From assembly GCA_028818375.1 (NCBI GenBank), contig JAPPOB010000010.1:1364001-1428000 (forward strand): DNA of 64,000 bases, given 5' to 3'. The position numbers and the translations under genes were made by a program. The notes under the pieces are model-generated. The model was not told the DNA's origin. It searched no databases and was given only the letters and a program-made list of their open reading frames with translations. Numbering within the stretch: position 1 is the first letter of the stretch; each line of letters opens with the position of its first letter. This DNA comes from Anaerolineaceae bacterium. Lineage in GTDB: Bacteria; Chloroflexota; Anaerolineae; Aggregatilineales; Phototrophicaceae. This document shows, in pieces, positions 1-8,549 of this stretch.

Positions 1-233
1 CCCGCGCCGAACAGGAAGCCCGCCAGGCGGCCGAACAGTTGCGCCAGATCATCGAAACGAAGGACCTGGGCGGCAGCGAACTGATCGGACCCGCGCCCTG
101 TTTTTTCACACGAATCCGCCGCCAGTACCGCTGGCACCTGCTGCTGCGCAGTCCCGACCCCGTCCTCGCGCTAAACGAACTGCAACCAGGCCGCGACTGG
201 ATCATCGACCTCGACCCACTCGACCTGCTGTAG
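1..233 (+). CDS. priA: Primosomal protein N' (PriA helicase), C-terminal end only
   Basis: Partial gene entering from the left edge, reading frame 3, with about 77 codons visible before the TAG stop. The visible tail has the PriA C-terminal signature: a Gly-Pro-Ala-Pro-Cys turn, then aromatic-rich RRQYRWHLLLR, and an Asp-Leu-Asp-Pro ending close to the usual VDVDP-x-LL of PriA. PriA is the ATP-driven 3'-to-5' helicase that restarts stalled replication forks. The helicase motifs and zinc cysteines lie upstream of the window, so activity cannot be judged. The next gene begins 72 bases downstream on the same strand. Confidence 0.8.
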   Translation, partial: RAEQEARQAAEQLRQIIETKDLGGSELIGPAPCFFTRIRRQYRWHLLLRSPDPVLALNELQPGRDWIIDLDPLDLL

Positions 234-305
234 TTCCTGGCCACTGCCGCGCCCTGTCGCTATGATGAAGGCATTGGCGCGCCGCAGCGGTGGGGGAGAG
301 CTGTC

Positions 306-1133
306 ATGGCGGGAACTGGAAGAAGACTGTCTGTATCGACCTGGAGCCTGCACCGGCAACTGGGGCCCAGTTGGTGGGATAGCCCGGAGCAGCCGGAAAA
401 GTCATACAGCGAACCTTGGGGGCCGGGAGCACTGACCCTGCTGGAGATGCCCGCGCGCCTGGCCCGTTTTGGCATCCACACCCTGGAAATCTGCCACTTT
501 CACCTGCGGCAACTGGATGACGCCTACCTCGAATGCGTGCGCGCGGCGCATGAGGAGGCCGGCGTGTCCATCTTCTCGCTGCTCATCGACGACGGTGACA
601 TCAGCAGCCCGCAACACCAGGCGCGTGACCTGGCCTGGATCGAAGGCTGGCTGGCGGTCGCCGGCAAACTGGGCGCGGACAGCGCGCGCGTCATCGGCGG
701 CAAGACCCTCGACGATGGCGCCGTCGCCCGCAGTCGCGATGCCCTCGCCTCCCTGGCCGACGTGGCGGCGCGGCACAATGTCGGTCTCATGACCGAAAAC
801 TGGTTCGACGTCACCGGCACGCCTGACCGCGTCTGTGAACTGCTCGAACCCCTGCGCGACCAGGTGAGCCTCTGTGTCGATTTTGGCAACTGGAAGGGCG
901 CGGACAAGTACGACGACTTCGCGCAGGTCATGCCCTACGCCGGCTCCACCCACGCCAAGTGCAGCTTCACATCGCCGCTGCAACCTGACGCCGCTGACTT
1001 TGAGCGCTGCCTGCAGGTCTGCGACGAGGGCGGCTTTTCCGGCCCCTACACCCTGATCTACGACGGGCCGGACGACGACGAGTGGGCCGGCCTGCGCATC
1101 GAGGCCGACATGGTGCGGCCCTGGCTGGGCTGA
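306..1133 (+). CDS. Sugar phosphate isomerase/epimerase-like TIM-barrel protein
   Basis: 275 residues, ATG start preceded by a GGGGGAGAG ribosome site. The layout matches the xylose-isomerase-like TIM barrel (AP endonuclease 2) superfamily: an early strand with LSVSTWSLH, a strand ending HTLEICHFHL near residue 60, an ENW acidic strand near residue 165, DFGNWKG near 198 and a final strand near YTLIYDGP. The conserved Glu, Asp and His positions that bind a divalent metal in this family appear to be present (ENW, DFGN, STHAKC). Substrate cannot be assigned. Such proteins are common as sugar or inositol isomerases in Chloroflexota and Planctomycetota. No operon partner is evident. Confidence 0.8.
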   Translation: MAGTGRRLSVSTWSLHRQLGPSWWDSPEQPEKSYSEPWGPGALTLLEMPARLARFGIHTLEICHFHLRQLDDAYLECVRAAHEEAGVSIFSLLIDDGDISSPQHQARDLAWIEGWLAVAGKLGADSARVIGGKTLDDGAVARSRDALASLADVAARHNVGLMTENWFDVTGTPDRVCELLEPLRDQVSLCVDFGNWKGADKYDDFAQVMPYAGSTHAKCSFTSPLQPDAADFERCLQVCDEGGFSGPYTLIYDGPDDDEWAGLRIEADMVRPWLG

Positions 1134-1152
1134 CAGTCAGGGCAAGAGCGCA

Positions 1153-1589
1153 TCAGCCCCTGTATCTGAAGGGGTTAAGGAATGAAATTCCCAAGCGTCT
1201 GAAGTCCTTTTCGTTTCTGGTAACGACCAGCATTTCATGGTTGATGGCGATCATCCCTATCAGAAAATCTACGTAGATGTTCCTGGGGATGTTACCGGAG
1301 TTTTCCACGAGTAGACCTGCCATCGCCTCCGTCATAATGACCGGCACGCCCCCTGGCAGTTCCAGCCACCCATATCCGCTCTGAATTCTTCAAGCGTTTT
1401 TCGCTGTCTTGCGGGATTTTCCCTGTCAGTTTCGTCTATGCCTTTCAGCAATTCATCATAGACTGGCGGCGTCAGAAACAATTTGTCGCCTGGCACAGAA
1501 TCAAACCACCGGATCACGTTACGATCCGGTGACCGCTTACCTCTTTCGATGACGATGTTTGTGTCGAGGATGTAGCCTGCATCACTCAC
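1153..1589 (-). pseudogene. VapC-type PIN-domain toxin, interrupted by a frameshift
   Basis: Two overlapping minus-strand frames together make one PIN ribonuclease. The first starts at the GTG at 1589 and reads YILDTNIVI (first catalytic Asp) and DELLKGID (catalytic Glu). The second carries YVDFLIGMIAI (third Asp), VTRNEKDF and an LNPF ending typical of VapC/FitB proteins. The frames switch near 1365-1375, where one base appears to be missing, so the first frame ends about 20 codons early. The GTG start overlaps the antitoxin stop, the usual vapBC arrangement. Known role of the family: tRNA- or mRNA-cleaving toxin. Either a decayed toxin or a single-base sequence error; all catalytic residues are still present across the two frames. 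Confidence 0.7.
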
Positions 1590-1767
1590 GGTCAAACGGG
1601 TACGGGATGGAACCGGGTTTGTTCCGATTTTTCTCAATGTTTTTGGCCCACTTGTCCATCACTTCGTTTTCCAGCGTGGGCCAGGGCCTGTCTTTTTTTT
1701 CTCCCGCTGCACCGGGTTTGCGCAGGGCAGGTTTGCGGGTCTTGTCAACCTTCTTTTTGGCTTCCAT
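1582..1767 (-). CDS. Putative VapB-like antitoxin partner of the PIN toxin
   Basis: 61 residues from the ATG at 1767, which has an AGGAAAT ribosome site 5 bases upstream; the frame stays open further upstream but without a comparable site. The protein is small, basic at its N terminus (KKKVDKTRKPALRK) and has a WPTLENEVMDKWAKNIEKNR helix-like stretch. Its TGA stop is inside the first codons of the PIN toxin gene, so the two are translationally coupled. I do not recognise the DNA-binding family. Assignment as antitoxin rests on position and size. If the toxin is truly broken, this gene may be a leftover. Confidence 0.55.
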   Translation of the reverse strand: MEAKKKVDKTRKPALRKPGAAGEKKDRPWPTLENEVMDKWAKNIEKNRNKPGSIPYPFDRE

Positions 1768-2091
1768 GTCTATTTCCTGCCACCAGCAATGCCTTGCTTT
1801 CATGATAAGCGGATTCCACCCAGGCTGCAACGGGCAGAGATTGTTTCCTTCGCTGTCGAACCTGCGGAGGACCGTCCTGGTTGGACCGGGGTTCTATTGA
1901 CAGCCACCTGAATTTCTGCCAGACTGACGACAGTCACAGGTAGAGAACGGGCGCGGCGACCGGCCGTGCCCGCGGCAACCTCCGAAGCATCGGGAAGGTG
2001 CCATCAGCGGCGGGCCTGCCCGGCTGATGCGCATTGGCAGCCCCAGGCTCCCGCCGCGCCGGGGGTCGATTTTTCTGTGGGGATCAGGAAC
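1768..2091. other. Intergenic stretch between toxin-antitoxin pair and Fic gene
   Basis: No convincing gene is seen in these 324 bases. A TTGACA hexamer sits at 1897-1902 on the plus strand, but the best match 17 bases later (CAGACT at 1920-1925) is poor, so a Fic promoter here is only a possibility. The open frame that continues upstream of the Fic start lacks a ribosome site and protein-like composition. Confidence 0.4.
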
Positions 2092-3210
2092 ATGACGCCG
2101 GTGCATTACAGACAAGGGGCGTTTCCCCCCACTGAACGGCTCGACTGGCAGCGACTGGCTCCAGCTCTCGCCTCGGCATCTTTAGCACTGGGGCGCTATG
2201 ACAACGCGCTGGTTGAGATGCCCAACAGCAACTTGCTGTTGTCCGTGTTTGCGCGCAGGGAAGCTGATTTTTCGTCACGCATCGAAGGCACACAGGTATC
2301 CATGGAACAGGTGATGCGCTTCGAGGCTGGAGAAATACCGGGCACATCCCGCGAGCGCGAGGACATTGAGGAAGTCATCAACTATCAGCGGGCAACAGAT
2401 CTGGCCCGGAAGTTGCTTGCCAACCAGGCTCTATCTCTGGAGATCATCCTTGAGGTTCATCAAATTCTGCTAAGTGGCACTCGCGGACAGAACCGGAACC
2501 CGGGTTCATTTCGAGCCAACCAGAACTGGATCGGTACACGAGGCGGAACCATCCATGACGCCAGATACATACCTGTGCGAATAGGCAGAATGTATGAAGC
2601 GCTGGACACCTGGTTGTCTTACACTCTGAACGATCCATCAGTTCCTCTGGTGAAGGTGGCACTGATGCATGCCGAGTTCGAAGCCATTCACCCTTTTGGC
2701 GACGGCAATGGACGGCTCGGAAGAATGTTGATACCTCTGATGATGTGGCAATACGGGCTTATATCTGAACCGCTCTTTAACGTCAGTGCATACCTTGAGT
2801 CCATGAGAGAAGAATACATCGACCGACTGCAAGCGGTTTCAGGCGATGATGACTGGACAGGCTGGTGCAAATTTTTCTTGCAGACTGTCACTTCGCAGGC
2901 CGGGGAAGACCTGGCGAAAATGCGGAAGGTAACGTCCCTGTATGACGGTTTGAAGATCAGGATTGCAGAAATTGGCAGATCAAAATACGGCATCGCTATC
3001 CTTGATGGCATTTTCAGCCGACCAATCTTCACGACTTCGAGCATTGTCGTGGAAACGAGAGTTCCTGTTCGAGCAGCGCGACGCATCCTGGGCAGGTTTA
3101 GGGACCATGAAATCCTGAAAGAACTGAAACCTGGCACAGGACAATCTCCGTCCGTTTTTCTTTTCACTGATTTGCTGGAAATAGCGGAAGGCAAGGCTGC
3201 GCCTCAATGA
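2092..3210 (+). CDS. Fic family protein (predicted AMPylase with inhibitory helix and C-terminal winged helix)
   Basis: 372 residues from the ATG at 2092, chosen because GGATCAGGA precedes it and the family N terminus (MTPVHYRQGAFPP) begins there. The Fic catalytic loop HPFGDGNGRLGR lies near residues 198-209, with all HPFx(D/E)GNGRxxR positions present, so it should transfer AMP or a similar nucleotide to a hydroxyl side chain. An N-terminal SSRIEG element near residue 60 fits the (S/T)xxxE(G/N) autoinhibitory motif, the class II Fic arrangement. The C terminus (residues about 290-370) looks like a winged helix. This is the common Fic/DUF4172-like domain order of stand-alone bacterial Fic proteins. 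The target is unknown. Confidence 0.9.
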   Translation: MTPVHYRQGAFPPTERLDWQRLAPALASASLALGRYDNALVEMPNSNLLLSVFARREADFSSRIEGTQVSMEQVMRFEAGEIPGTSREREDIEEVINYQRATDLARKLLANQALSLEIILEVHQILLSGTRGQNRNPGSFRANQNWIGTRGGTIHDARYIPVRIGRMYEALDTWLSYTLNDPSVPLVKVALMHAEFEAIHPFGDGNGRLGRMLIPLMMWQYGLISEPLFNVSAYLESMREEYIDRLQAVSGDDDWTGWCKFFLQTVTSQAGEDLAKMRKVTSLYDGLKIRIAEIGRSKYGIAILDGIFSRPIFTTSSIVVETRVPVRAARRILGRFRDHEILKELKPGTGQSPSVFLFTDLLEIAEGKAAPQ

Positions 3211-3230
3211 CAGAGCTTCGAACCACGAAA

Positions 3231-3548
3231 CTGACGGACATGATTCAGTATATTTGTCCCGGAACCCGTTTTGTCGGACACTTTTGTCGCACAAATCGGA
3301 TTGTCGGACATATTTAGAGGTTTTTGTCCGTCAAACAGATCTGTCGGACACTTTTGTCCCACAAATGAGTTGTCGGACATATTTCCGGGTTTTTGTCCGT
3401 CACCTGAGTTTGTGTGACACTTTCTGCAAGTGAGGGGGTATTGGCTTGCACTTGTTGGAGATTTCTGCAAATGAACCTGGTTTGTCTGCCACTTTTGACA
3501 CACAAACCCGCTAGATTGACACTTTCGCGCAACAAGTGTCACACAAAT
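3231..3548. repeat. Array of imperfect TGTCGGACA-type repeats upstream of metH
   Basis: Two clear tandem units of 70 bases (3272-3341 and 3342-3411) are each built from two sub-blocks: TGTCGGACACTTTTGTC-x-CACAAAT and TGTCGGACATATTT, then GTTTTTGTCCGTCA. A half unit precedes them (about 3231-3271) and increasingly degenerate versions follow (3411-3440, 3483-3515). The second block is itself nearly palindromic (TGTCGGACA and TGTCCGTCA). At 3517-3541 there is a perfect 8-base inverted repeat, TGACACTT and AAGTGTCA, 28 bases before the metH start. The array is AT-richer than its flanks and is open in one minus frame for 128 codons, which I regard as a by-product of the repeats. Confidence 0.8.
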
Positions 3549-3568
3549 GGCGACTTTCAACAAGGGAC

Positions 3569-6500
3569 ATGACGGGCTCAGACAACCCAATGAACCGGGC
3601 GCAGCGCAACTTCACCAACCGGCGTTACCTGGACGCCATCGCCGACCACGTCGTCCTCTTCGACGGCGCCATGGGCACCAGCATCCAGGCGCGCAATCCC
3701 GTCACCGCCGACTACGGCGGGAAGCGCTACGACGGCTGCGTCGACTACCTCTCCGTCACCCGCCCCGACATGATCGAGGCCATCCACGAGTCCTTCCTCG
3801 CCGTCGGCTGCGAGGTCGTCGAGACCAACACCTTCCGCGGCAACCGCCTCACCCTCGGCGAATACGGCCTCGGCGAGCGCACGCTGGAGATTAACCGCGC
3901 CGCCGCCCGCCTGGCGCGTCGCGCCTGCAACAAGTACGAACAGGCTACCGGCATGCCCCGCTTCGTCGCCGGCAGCATGGGGCCCTCCGGCAAGTTGCCC
4001 GGCGGCGACGACCCCGACCTCAGCGACATCACATGGGAGCAGCTGGCCGACCTGTTTTGCGAACAGGCCCGCGGCCTCTGCGAAGGCGGCGCCGACCTGC
4101 TGCTGCTGGAGACCAGCCAGGACATGCTGGAAGTCAAGGCGGCCGTCCACGGCGTACAGCGCCATTTCGCCGACTCGGGCACGCGCATTCCACTGCAGGT
4201 GCAGGTCACACTCGATACCAGCGGCCGCATGCTCTTCGGCACCGACATCGACAGCGCCATGACCACCCTGGAGGCGCTGCCGGTTGATGTCATCGGGCTC
4301 AACTGCTCCACTGGCCCCGAGTACATGCGCGCCCCCGTGCAACACCTGCTCGAATACTGCCGCCTGCCGCTCAGCGTGCTGCCCAACGCCGGCCTGCCCG
4401 TCAATGTTGAGGGCGAGGCCGTCTATCCGATGGAACCCGGCCCTTTCAGTGAGATGGTGGCGGAGTTCGCCGCGCGCGGCGTCAACGTGGTCGGCGGCTG
4501 CTGCGGCACCACCCCGGAACACATGGCGCAGCTGGTCGCCAGGGTGCATGGCAACTCGCGCGATGGCCGCCCGCCGAGCCTGCGACCACCGGCCGCGCGT
4601 CGGCCGCAGCACGAGGCGAAGGCCTCCAGCGCCATGACCGCCACGCCCATGGTACAGCGGCCCGGCCCCACCATGATCGGCGAGCGCGTCAGCAGCCTGG
4701 GGAGTCGCAAGGTCAAGCAACTGCTGCTGGCCGACGATTACGACGGCGTAGTGCAGATCGCCGTCGACCAGGTCGAGCGCGGCGCCCACATGCTGGACGT
4801 CTGCGTCGCCCTGACCGAGCGCGACGACGAACTGGAGCAGATGCAGCAACTGGTCAAGAAGCTGGCGCTGGCGGTGCCCGCCCCGCTGATCATCGACACC
4901 ACCGAGGCCGACGTCGCCGCCGCCGCGCTGGAGCAGTACCCGGGCCGCGCCATCATCAACGGCAACAATCTCGAAAACGGGCGCGAGCGCATCGACCAGG
5001 TCCTGCCGGTCGCCCGGGAACACGGCGCCGGCGTGCTCTCGATGACCATCGACGAAGAGGGCATGGCCCACGACCGCGAACGCAAGCTGGCCGTCGCGCA
5101 GCGCATCACGCAGATCGCCTGCGAAGACTACGGCATGAGCCCTGAAGACCTCGTTTTCGACACGCTCACCTTCCCGCTGACTACCGGCCAGGCCGAACTG
5201 CGTGACAGCGCCATCGAGACCATCGAGGGCCTGCGCCTCATCAAGCAGCGCATTCCTGGCGTACTGACTGCGCTGGGCATCAGCAACGTCAGCTTCGGCG
5301 TGCGAACGGGGGCGCGCGGCGTCCTCAACAGCGTCTTCCTGTGGCACGCCGTGCAGGCCGGCCTCGACATGGCCATCGTCAATCCGGCGCACATCACGCC
5401 CCTGGCCGAGATCCCGCCGGAGCAGCGTCAGCTGGCCGAAGACCTGATTTTCAACCGCCACGAAGACGCCTTGACGGACTTCATTCAGTTCTTCGAGCAG
5501 AACGAGGTGCAGCTTGCCGGCCAGGAACTGGTCGACCCCACCGCCGACATGCGCAGCGAGGATGCCCTGCACTGGCAGATCGTGCATCGCAAGAAGGACG
5601 GCCTGGAAGCGTTGATCGACGACTGCCTGACGCGCCAGGACGCCATCGAGGTGCTCAACAACGTGTTGCTGCCGGCCATGAAGGAAGTCGGCGACAAGTT
5701 CGGCGCCGGTGAATTGATCCTGCCCTTCGTGCTGCAGAGCGCCGAGGCCATGAAACGCGCTGTCGCCTACCTTGAGCAATTCATGGAGCGTCTGGAGGGC
5801 GCCAGCAAGGGCACGGTCGTGCTGGCCACGGTCTACGGCGACGTGCACGACATCGGCAAGAACCTGGTCAAGACCATCCTCGGCAACAACGGCTACACCG
5901 TGCATGACCTCGGCAAGCAGGTGCCGGCCAACACCATCATCGACCAGGCCCAGGCGCTGCGCGCCGACGCCATCGGGCTGAGCGCCCTGCTGGTCAGCAC
6001 CTCGAAGCAAATGCCGCTGATCGTCAACGAACTGGCGCGGCGCGATCTCGACTATCCCGTGCTGATCGGCGGCGCGGCCATCAACCGTCGCTTCGGTCGC
6101 CGCATCCTCTTCCTGGAGGACGACGGCCAGCCTTACGCCCCCGGCGTCTTCTATTGCAAGGACGCCTTCGAGGGCCTTGAGGTCGTCGACGGCCTGGTGG
6201 ACCCGCAGCGACGACCGGAACTGCTGACCGGGCTGCTGGCCGACGCCAGGGCCGAAAGGGAACGTCCCGCCGCCGGACGCAAGCGGGCCCGCGCCGGCGC
6301 GGTCAGCACGGTGGCCGCCGCGCCGTCCATTCCGCAGCCTCCCTTTTTCGGCGCGAAGACCATCGACTATCTGCCGCTGGAGATTGTGCTGCAGCACGTC
6401 CACCGACCCGAGCTCTTCCGCCTCTCCTGGGGCGCGAAGAACACCCGGGGCGAGGAGTGGGAGCAACTGGAAGCGGAATTCACCACCCGCCTGGAAGCCA

Positions 6501-7123
6501 TGAGCCGCCAGGCCCTGCGCAAGCGTTCGCTGCAGCCCCAGGCCGTCTACGGCTACTTCCCCGCAGGCAGCGAGGGCGATGACCTGATCGTCTGGCAGCA
6601 CGAGCTGCTGGCCGGCGGCGAGCGCCGCGAGCTGGCCCGATTCAGTTTTCCGCGCCAGCCGACGGGCGATCGCCTCTGCATCGCCGATTACTTCGCGCCG
6701 GCGGCGGGCGGCCAGGTCGACGTCGTCGCGCTACAAATCGTGACCGTGGGCGCGGTCGCCACCGAAACCGTCGACGCCCTGCAGGCAGCTGACGAATACA
6801 GCGAGGCCTGGTTCTTCCACGGTTTGGCCGTGCAGGCCGCCGAAGCCACGGCCGTCTACGTGCATCAGCACATCGCGCGCGAACTGGGCATCCCCGCGGA
6901 GCGCGGCAAGCGTTACAGTTGGGGCTATCCGGCCTGCCCGGAACTGGCCGACCACGAGACGGTGCTGCGCCTTTTGCCGGGCGCGGCCGACCTCGGCTTG
7001 GAACTGACCAGCGCCTTTCAGTGGGTCCCGGAGCAAAGCACGGCCGCCATCGTCGTCCATCATCCGGCCGCGCGCTACTTCAGCGTCGGCAATCTCGATC
7101 GCTCGCAGCAAATCTTGGGTTGA
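3569..7123 (+). CDS. metH: Cobalamin-dependent methionine synthase (5-methyltetrahydrofolate-homocysteine methyltransferase)
   Basis: About 1184 residues, full length for MetH. Homocysteine domain: GLNCSTGP near residue 245 and GGCCGTTPEH near 310 give the three zinc-binding cysteines. Pterin domain: begins near PTMIGERV (about 370) and includes DVCVAL and the GISNVSFG segment. Cobalamin domain: DVHDIGKN near 757 supplies the His that ligates cobalt. The C-terminal reactivation domain is present, with RGKRYSWGYPACPE near 1119 binding SAM. The reaction transfers methyl from 5-methyl-THF through cob(I)alamin to homocysteine. Start: ATG at 3569 is preceded by AAGGGA at tight spacing; GTG at 3536 and ATG at 3590 are alternatives. 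A repeat array lies just upstream. Confidence 0.97.
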   Translation: MTGSDNPMNRAQRNFTNRRYLDAIADHVVLFDGAMGTSIQARNPVTADYGGKRYDGCVDYLSVTRPDMIEAIHESFLAVGCEVVETNTFRGNRLTLGEYGLGERTLEINRAAARLARRACNKYEQATGMPRFVAGSMGPSGKLPGGDDPDLSDITWEQLADLFCEQARGLCEGGADLLLLETSQDMLEVKAAVHGVQRHFADSGTRIPLQVQVTLDTSGRMLFGTDIDSAMTTLEALPVDVIGLNCSTGPEYMRAPVQHLLEYCRLPLSVLPNAGLPVNVEGEAVYPMEPGPFSEMVAEFAARGVNVVGGCCGTTPEHMAQLVARVHGNSRDGRPPSLRPPAARRPQHEAKASSAMTATPMVQRPGPTMIGERVSSLGSRKVKQLLLADDYDGVVQIAVDQVERGAHMLDVCVALTERDDELEQMQQLVKKLALAVPAPLIIDTTEADVAAAALEQYPGRAIINGNNLENGRERIDQVLPVAREHGAGVLSMTIDEEGMAHDRERKLAVAQRITQIACEDYGMSPEDLVFDTLTFPLTTGQAELRDSAIETIEGLRLIKQRIPGVLTALGISNVSFGVRTGARGVLNSVFLWHAVQAGLDMAIVNPAHITPLAEIPPEQRQLAEDLIFNRHEDALTDFIQFFEQNEVQLAGQELVDPTADMRSEDALHWQIVHRKKDGLEALIDDCLTRQDAIEVLNNVLLPAMKEVGDKFGAGELILPFVLQSAEAMKRAVAYLEQFMERLEGASKGTVVLATVYGDVHDIGKNLVKTILGNNGYTVHDLGKQVPANTIIDQAQALRADAIGLSALLVSTSKQMPLIVNELARRDLDYPVLIGGAAINRRFGRRILFLEDDGQPYAPGVFYCKDAFEGLEVVDGLVDPQRRPELLTGLLADARAERERPAAGRKRARAGAVSTVAAAPSIPQPPFFGAKTIDYLPLEIVLQHVHRPELFRLSWGAKNTRGEEWEQLEAEFTTRLEAMSRQALRKRSLQPQAVYGYFPAGSEGDDLIVWQHELLAGGERRELARFSFPRQPTGDRLCIADYFAPAAGGQVDVVALQIVTVGAVATETVDALQAADEYSEAWFFHGLAVQAAEATAVYVHQHIARELGIPAERGKRYSWGYPACPELADHETVLRLLPGAADLGLELTSAFQWVPEQSTAAIVVHHPAARYFSVGNLDRSQQILG

Positions 7124-7167
7124 TGCCTACTCATTAATCTATGTCTTATACTGGACTGCGGGCTGTG

Positions 7168-7214
7168 ATTGTGTCACAATTGACATTGACATTTCGGCGC
7201 GTATCATTTATCCT
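7168..7214 (+). promoter_or_regulatory. Promoter with adjacent palindrome for the DUF5343-like cassette
   Basis: TTGACA at 7180-7185 and TATCAT at 7202-7207 are 16 bases apart; a second overlapping pair is TTGACA at 7186-7191 and TATCCT at 7209-7214, 17 apart. A perfect palindrome ATTGTG-T-CACAAT (7168-7180) abuts the first -35 box and could be an operator. The genes that follow start at 7250. Confidence 0.55.
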
Positions 7215-7249
7215 GTACCCGCAGTAAATGGTCTAGTAGGATATTGGAC

Positions 7250-7891
7250 ATGGCAGAGTTTCCATACGTTGCGGTTCCAAACAGGCTAAAGTCATTTATG
7301 GGCAATATCAGCCGTTTGGGTGTTCCGGACAAAGTTAGCGGAAGTTGGTTAAGATCTGTGGGCTACACCTCGTCAAATGATGTTGCAATACCGAGGGTGC
7401 TGCAGTTCATTGACTTTGTCGATGCGTCCAGAAAGCCAACGGACAAATGGATGCAATATCGGAGTGGCAGCAATTCTGGGAAAGCGCTCGCCGCTGCGAT
7501 GAAAGAGGGTTATGCGGCCCTGTATCAAATACATCCTGATGCTCATCTACTCAGTGTTGAAAATCTGAAGAGTTTTTTCAGGGAGCGTTCCACAGCAGGA
7601 GATTTAGCTGTAACGCGCACTGCCAACACGTTCAAGGCATTGTGCTCGCTGGCAGACTTTGGTGAATCAGAAGATGGTAAATCCGCGGCGAAAGGCCAGA
7701 ATGCGGTTGGGGCTTCTGTGGAACAGGAACGCTTCCCGCACCCACATCCTGCAATCCAAACGCCCGCGCCATCGTTGCACATAGACATCCAAATCCACAT
7801 TGCGTCTGATGCAGGTCCTGAGCAAATCGACCAGATTTTCGCGAGCATGGCCAATCATCTCTATGGCAAGGCTGCTGACGCACCACAATGA
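7250..7891 (+). CDS. DUF5343-like protein, first gene of an AT-richer two-gene cassette
   Basis: 213 residues from the ATG at 7250, with TAGGAT upstream. The N-terminal 125 residues resemble DUF5343: a VPNRLKSFMGNISRLGVPDKVS opening, then WLRSVGYTSSND and VLQFIDFVDAS, a predicted helical, possibly winged-helix fold. A central low-complexity linker with Gln, Pro and His leads to a short C-terminal domain containing LHIDIQIHIASDAGPEQIDQIFASMANHLYG. The same C-terminal pattern occurs in proteins paired with small helical partners. The next gene overlaps by four bases (ATGA). Base composition is nearer 50% GC than the neighbours, suggesting transfer. No biochemical function is known to me. Confidence 0.65.
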   Translation: MAEFPYVAVPNRLKSFMGNISRLGVPDKVSGSWLRSVGYTSSNDVAIPRVLQFIDFVDASRKPTDKWMQYRSGSNSGKALAAAMKEGYAALYQIHPDAHLLSVENLKSFFRERSTAGDLAVTRTANTFKALCSLADFGESEDGKSAAKGQNAVGASVEQERFPHPHPAIQTPAPSLHIDIQIHIASDAGPEQIDQIFASMANHLYGKAADAPQ

Positions 7892-8403
7892 CCGATCTCT
7901 ACAAAGATGCTCTCAGAGCGGCCGCATATATTCAGGCAGATGCCAACGCGTTTTCAAGTCCGCCGCTTCGCGGTCAAATTCCCAAAACGACAAAGGTGCT
8001 CAATCCATCTTGGTTCGGGCAGGGTCATCAACACCTTTTGCCCGTGGTTGAAGAGATAAATGGCACATATGAAAGTGGCTGGTACGACGCCAGTGCCGCC
8101 ATGTTGAGACGCCTCACTGAAACCTTGATTATCGAGGCATTTGAAGCCAAGCAAATCTCAGAGAAAATCACGAAGAAAGGAGAGTTTCGGCCACTCGGCG
8201 AGCTCATTGGAGTGGCATCTAAAGAAACTAGTCTCAAATTGAGCAGACATTCGAAGCGGACCCTGCGCGATATTGCAGCTCTGGGAAATACGGCCGCGCA
8301 TGACCGTTCATTCAATTTGCCACGCGATCTTCTCGAAGAGCGGCTTCTGCCGATACAATTGCTTATACTGCATCTATTGGATATCTCCATCACACAGCAG
8401 TGA
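7888..8403 (+). CDS. HEPN/DUF4145-like small helical protein, partner of the DUF5343-like gene
   Basis: 171 residues, start ATG overlaps the upstream stop by four bases, so translation is coupled. The protein is mostly helical: a segment SGWYDASAAMLRRLTETLIIEAFEAKQ around residues 60-85 and a C-terminal ALGNTAAHDRSF near 135-147. The asparagine-alanine-histidine pattern after a long helix resembles HEPN or DUF4145-type proteins, some of which are RNases in toxin-antitoxin and abortive-infection systems. I cannot confirm a catalytic RxxxxH: the visible spacing is Arg-Ser-Phe after the His instead. With the DUF5343-like gene it forms a small mobile-looking cassette between the methionine genes. 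Confidence 0.55.
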   Translation: MTDLYKDALRAAAYIQADANAFSSPPLRGQIPKTTKVLNPSWFGQGHQHLLPVVEEINGTYESGWYDASAAMLRRLTETLIIEAFEAKQISEKITKKGEFRPLGELIGVASKETSLKLSRHSKRTLRDIAALGNTAAHDRSFNLPRDLLEERLLPIQLLILHLLDISITQQ

Positions 8404-8549
8404 AATCGGTGTATAGGTAACCCGCTTATTTCCTGCTACAGCCTCCCGTGTGCTGATTCCGGAACTCCCGGAGGGAAATCTTGTCTGAAATACATCTGCG
8501 ACATCGTCCTGTCCATCACTGTCACCGACCTGCTTGTCGGGCCTAGACG

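Noticed and set aside
1508..1530. 8-base inverted repeat ACCGGATC/GATCCGGT
   Set aside because: It lies inside the toxin coding sequence and no site type fits it.
3231..3548. Possible CRISPR array
   Set aside because: Units are of unequal length, the words alternate and are imperfect, and there are no unique spacers or cas genes nearby.
3204..3590. 128-codon minus-strand frame across the repeats
   Set aside because: It arises from the repeat array, has no recognisable family, and its length is not a multiple of the 70-base period in-frame.
3578..6601. Minus-strand frame of 1007 codons opposite metH
   Set aside because: Shadow frame of a GC-rich gene; metH is complete on the other strand and the translation is low-complexity.
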